A stretch of DNA of 26,847 nucleotides from CBDDLJ01 sp965230635 (lineage in GTDB: Bacteria > Pseudomonadota > Gammaproteobacteria > UBA1113): contig CBDDLJ010000001.1 of the NCBI GenBank assembly GCA_965230635.1, forward strand, positions 1 through 26,847. The letters run 5' to 3'. Positions 24,748-26,847 of the stretch are shown one piece after another; position 1 is the stretch's first letter, and every line of letters begins with the position of its first letter. Under the pieces are notes generated by a model. It was not told the DNA's origin, did not search any database, and worked only from the letters and a program-made list of their open reading frames with translations. The position numbers were made by a program, and so were the translations under genes.

Positions 24748-24974
24748 GCCTATCCCCTAAGCAAATATATTGAGTGAAGGTAACTATTCAGCATTTTTTG
24801 ATCAATTTAATGACAAGCCATGGCTCAATAATGTCCACACACCTATTCTTATGGTAATTTTTTTGTCAATTTATTGAGGACAAACTTATTCATTCTAGCT
24901 ATGGTGAATCGTTACAAATTATGTAAGAATAATGGCATTAATGGACAAATTGCAATAACGAAAAGGAGATTATT
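24748..24974. other. Divergent promoter region between aminotransferase and cytochrome b561 genes
   Basis: No ORF is seen. A TTGTC/GACAA inverted repeat with an 11-base spacer lies around 24867-24887, and TTGAGG followed by AGCTAT is a possible but weak promoter for the rightward gene. AAGGAG is placed before the ATG at 24975. Confidence 0.35.
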
Positions 24975-25529
24975 ATGTCTATCTGTAATTCTTCCTCAGA
25001 ATACGGCAGTGTCACGAAAACACTTCATTTTATTGTTATGATCTTGATCATCTTTATGCTTTCATTGGGAAGCATTATGGGCAAAATTCCGAATGATTAT
25101 TGGCAAGGTAAAGCTTATTTCATTCACAAATCAACTGGCATATTGACTCTTTTATTCGCAGTTCTGTTTATTTTATGGTCATCATTTAACAAAAAACCGG
25201 CTTATCCCGCAGAAATGAAACAATGGGAAGGATCACTTGCAACTATTGTACGGATGATGCTTTATGTTTTATTAGTTGCAATGCCTTTATCTGGCTGGAT
25301 TCTATCCACTGCAGCAGGAAAATTTCCTAACTTTTATGGATTAGGTCAAATACCTCTTCCTGGCATTCCAACATCGAAGGTCATTGCCCATACGGCAGTT
25401 GATATGCACTTAGTGCTCGCCTGGACGCTGTTTGGATTTGTTGTATTACATGCCATAGGCGCATTAAAACATCATATTATCGATAAAAATGATGTTATGA
25501 AGCGGATGTTTCGCTGTAGACACCGCTAA
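24975..25529 (+). CDS. Cytochrome b561 (di-haem inner-membrane b-type cytochrome, CybB/YceJ family)
   Basis: 184 aa with four hydrophobic helices (about 17-36, 52-70, 91-112, 143-163). Conserved histidines fit the haem ligand pattern: H18 in helix 1, H51 at the start of helix 2, H145 (AVDMHLVLAW) and H159 (VVLHAIGALK) in helix 4 and nearby. Members move electrons from quinol or superoxide across the inner membrane. A strong AAGGAG ribosome site precedes the ATG. It converges on rpoS with a short gap and no clear terminator. Confidence 0.88.
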   Translation: MSICNSSSEYGSVTKTLHFIVMILIIFMLSLGSIMGKIPNDYWQGKAYFIHKSTGILTLLFAVLFILWSSFNKKPAYPAEMKQWEGSLATIVRMMLYVLLVAMPLSGWILSTAAGKFPNFYGLGQIPLPGIPTSKVIAHTAVDMHLVLAWTLFGFVVLHAIGALKHHIIDKNDVMKRMFRCRHR

Positions 25530-25568
25530 AATACATTAGTTCATACAATAATGAGTGCACCAACGCGG

Positions 25569-26603
25569 TTATTCCTCAAAGATTAAGTCGCTAGATAATC
25601 CGTGTTGCTCAAGGATTTCACGTAATGATCGTAATGCTTCAACTTGAATTTGGCGAACACGTTCACGCGTCAATCCAATTTCCCTGCCAACTTCTTCCAG
25701 TGTGGCTTTCTCAAAACCATACAAGCCGAAACGACGTGCTAAGACTTCACGTTGCTTCTCCGGTAATTCGGATAACCAATCATCGATGTTTTCACGTAAA
25801 TTGTCATCTAGCAATAATTCAGCTGGATCGTTATTGTTTTCATCTGTCAATGTATCTAACAAACTTTTATCAGCATCTTTGCCAATCGGAGTATCAACCG
25901 ATGCAATGCGCTCATTCAAGCCTAGCATTCGTTTAACTTCATCAATTGGCTTATCGACTAACTCTGCAATTTCTTCTGGACTAGGATCATGATCCAGCTT
26001 TTGTGTTAATTCCCGTGCCGCACGTAGGTAAACATTTAATTCTTTGACAACATGGATCGGTAATCGAATAGTTCGGGTTTGATTCATAATGGCACGCTCA
26101 ATGGTTTGTCGTATCCACCACGTTGCGTAAGTTGAAAAACGAAACCCACGCTCAGGATCAAATTTTTCAACTGCGCGGATTAAACCTAAGTTACCTTCTT
26201 CAATTAAGTCAAGCAATGCTAAACCACGATTGATGTAACGTCGTGAAATTTTTACAACCAAGCGTAAATTACTTTCAATCATGCGTTTGCGTGCCGCCGC
26301 ATTCCCTTTCAGTGCTTCACGTGCAAAATAGACTTCTTCTTCAGCGGATAATAATGGGGAAAACCCTATTTCGCTAAGATATAATTGAGTCGCATCTAAA
26401 TTCTTTGCACTAGCAACACTTGTTTTTTTCATTTGACTCATTTTTTCGGCAAACTCTTCAGCATCTTTTGACGCTGCTTCTTGATCAGCATCATTTTCAT
26501 CTTGCTCATCATCGTATGGCTTGAAATCATTCAATTTTGATAACTCCATAAATTCAATAACGTTAGCATCTTTCTCAACTTGCTCCTGGCATTGTTCCGA
26601 CAT
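25569..26603 (-). CDS. rpoS: RNA polymerase sigma factor RpoS (stationary phase / general stress)
   Basis: 344 aa. An acidic N-terminal region of about 65 residues is followed by region 1.2 (DATQLYLSEIGFSPLLSAEE), region 2 (NLRLVVKISRRYINRGLALL, then FDPERGFRFSTYATWWIRQT), region 3 and region 4 with the helix-turn-helix TLEEVGREIGLTRERVRQIQ. The pattern and nlpD just upstream identify RpoS rather than RpoD. It directs transcription of stationary-phase and stress genes; in Legionella-like organisms it also affects the transmissive phase. GGAGA lies upstream of the ATG. Main promoters are expected inside nlpD, as in other gammaproteobacteria. Confidence 0.95.
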   Translation of the reverse strand: MSEQCQEQVEKDANVIEFMELSKLNDFKPYDDEQDENDADQEAASKDAEEFAEKMSQMKKTSVASAKNLDATQLYLSEIGFSPLLSAEEEVYFAREALKGNAAARKRMIESNLRLVVKISRRYINRGLALLDLIEEGNLGLIRAVEKFDPERGFRFSTYATWWIRQTIERAIMNQTRTIRLPIHVVKELNVYLRAARELTQKLDHDPSPEEIAELVDKPIDEVKRMLGLNERIASVDTPIGKDADKSLLDTLTDENNNDPAELLLDDNLRENIDDWLSELPEKQREVLARRFGLYGFEKATLEEVGREIGLTRERVRQIQVEALRSLREILEQHGLSSDLIFEE

Positions 26604-26635
26604 GGGATCTCCTTTCTCTATATTTTTAGCTTATA

Positions 26636-26847
26636 CTAACCCGCAATATATATTATTGGATTAACGGGTTGACCATTTTTACGAATTTCAAAATGTAATT
26701 GCGTTTTATCTGTACCAGTTCTGCCCATCAACGCAATTTTTTCTCCTTTTTTAACGCTGGCACCTTCTTTAACTAAATTTTTATCATTATGGGCATAAGC
26801 ACTTAAATATTCGTCATTATGTTTTACAATAATCAAGTTCCCATAAC
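26636..26847 (-). CDS. nlpD: NlpD-like LytM/M23-domain protein, C-terminal end
   Basis: The window holds the last 70 residues, from YGNLIIVKHNDEYLSAYAHN to the stop at 26636-26638. The stretch SAYAHNDKNLVKEGASVKKG and LHFEIRKNGQPVNP follows E. coli NlpD closely. Where active M23 peptidases have HLHFE, this protein has QLHFE, so a zinc ligand is missing, as in NlpD. That supports an activator of the amidase AmiC in cell separation rather than a peptidase. The gene runs off the right edge and lies 32 bases upstream of rpoS. Confidence 0.9.
   Translation of the reverse strand, partial: YGNLIIVKHNDEYLSAYAHNDKNLVKEGASVKKGEKIALMGRTGTDKTQLHFEIRKNGQPVNPIIYIAG

Overview
The window looks like chromosomal DNA of an AT-rich gammaproteobacterium. 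The housekeeping blocks dnaX-ybaB-recR and nlpD-rpoS are in their usual gammaproteobacterial order, and the SRP RNA is of the short 4.5S type. Two giant proteins have an intracellular-pathogen character: one combines ankyrin-like repeats with a patatin lipase, the other is a repetitive coiled coil. Together with decayed insertion sequences, this points to a host-associated lineage such as the Legionellales (Legionella/Coxiella/Berkiella-like). That placement is inference; no marker here fixes the genus.

Layout. (1) 1-2642 is eroded accessory DNA: the 5' end of a selO-like gene, a frame-broken MarR-type regulator with a broken, translationally coupled partner, an IS256-family element whose transposase carries two in-frame stops, and the 3' end of an IS66-family transposase. 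(2) 2700-7134 is a tight five-gene operon: AbiEi antitoxin, AbiEii nucleotidyltransferase toxin, metallophosphoesterase, protein-kinase-like protein and an APH(6)-like kinase. Adjacent genes overlap by 4, 4, 4 and 14 bases. This extends the known type IV toxin-antitoxin pair and is the most system-like module in the window. (3) A gene remnant and tRNA-Ser(GGA) separate the accessory part from core genes: 4.5S RNA, dnaX, ybaB and recR. The dnaX gene is split at a run of 11 A, so the long tau form needs a -1 shift. (4) 10570-23410 is an effector-like region: a multi-pass membrane protein behind a Fur-box-like palindrome, a TrmB-family methyltransferase, an ankyrin/patatin protein of 1379 aa and a coiled-coil protein of 1906 aa. 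The two giants share a C-terminal region of about 215 aa, a matching upstream region and matching 3' flanks, so they are mosaic paralogues with unrelated N-terminal payloads. (5) 23593-26847 returns to core-type genes: an aminotransferase, cytochrome b561, rpoS and the 3' end of nlpD.

How parts may work together. In the AbiE operon the toxin would be a tRNA- or nucleotide-modifying NTase. The kinases and the phosphoesterase could add a phospho-switch, an idea with precedent in kinase control of related mycobacterial NTase toxins. The two giants look co-regulated, with equivalent promoter-like elements 37-39 bases before each start. They may be secreted to host cells, but no secretion system is in the window and translocation is inferred only.
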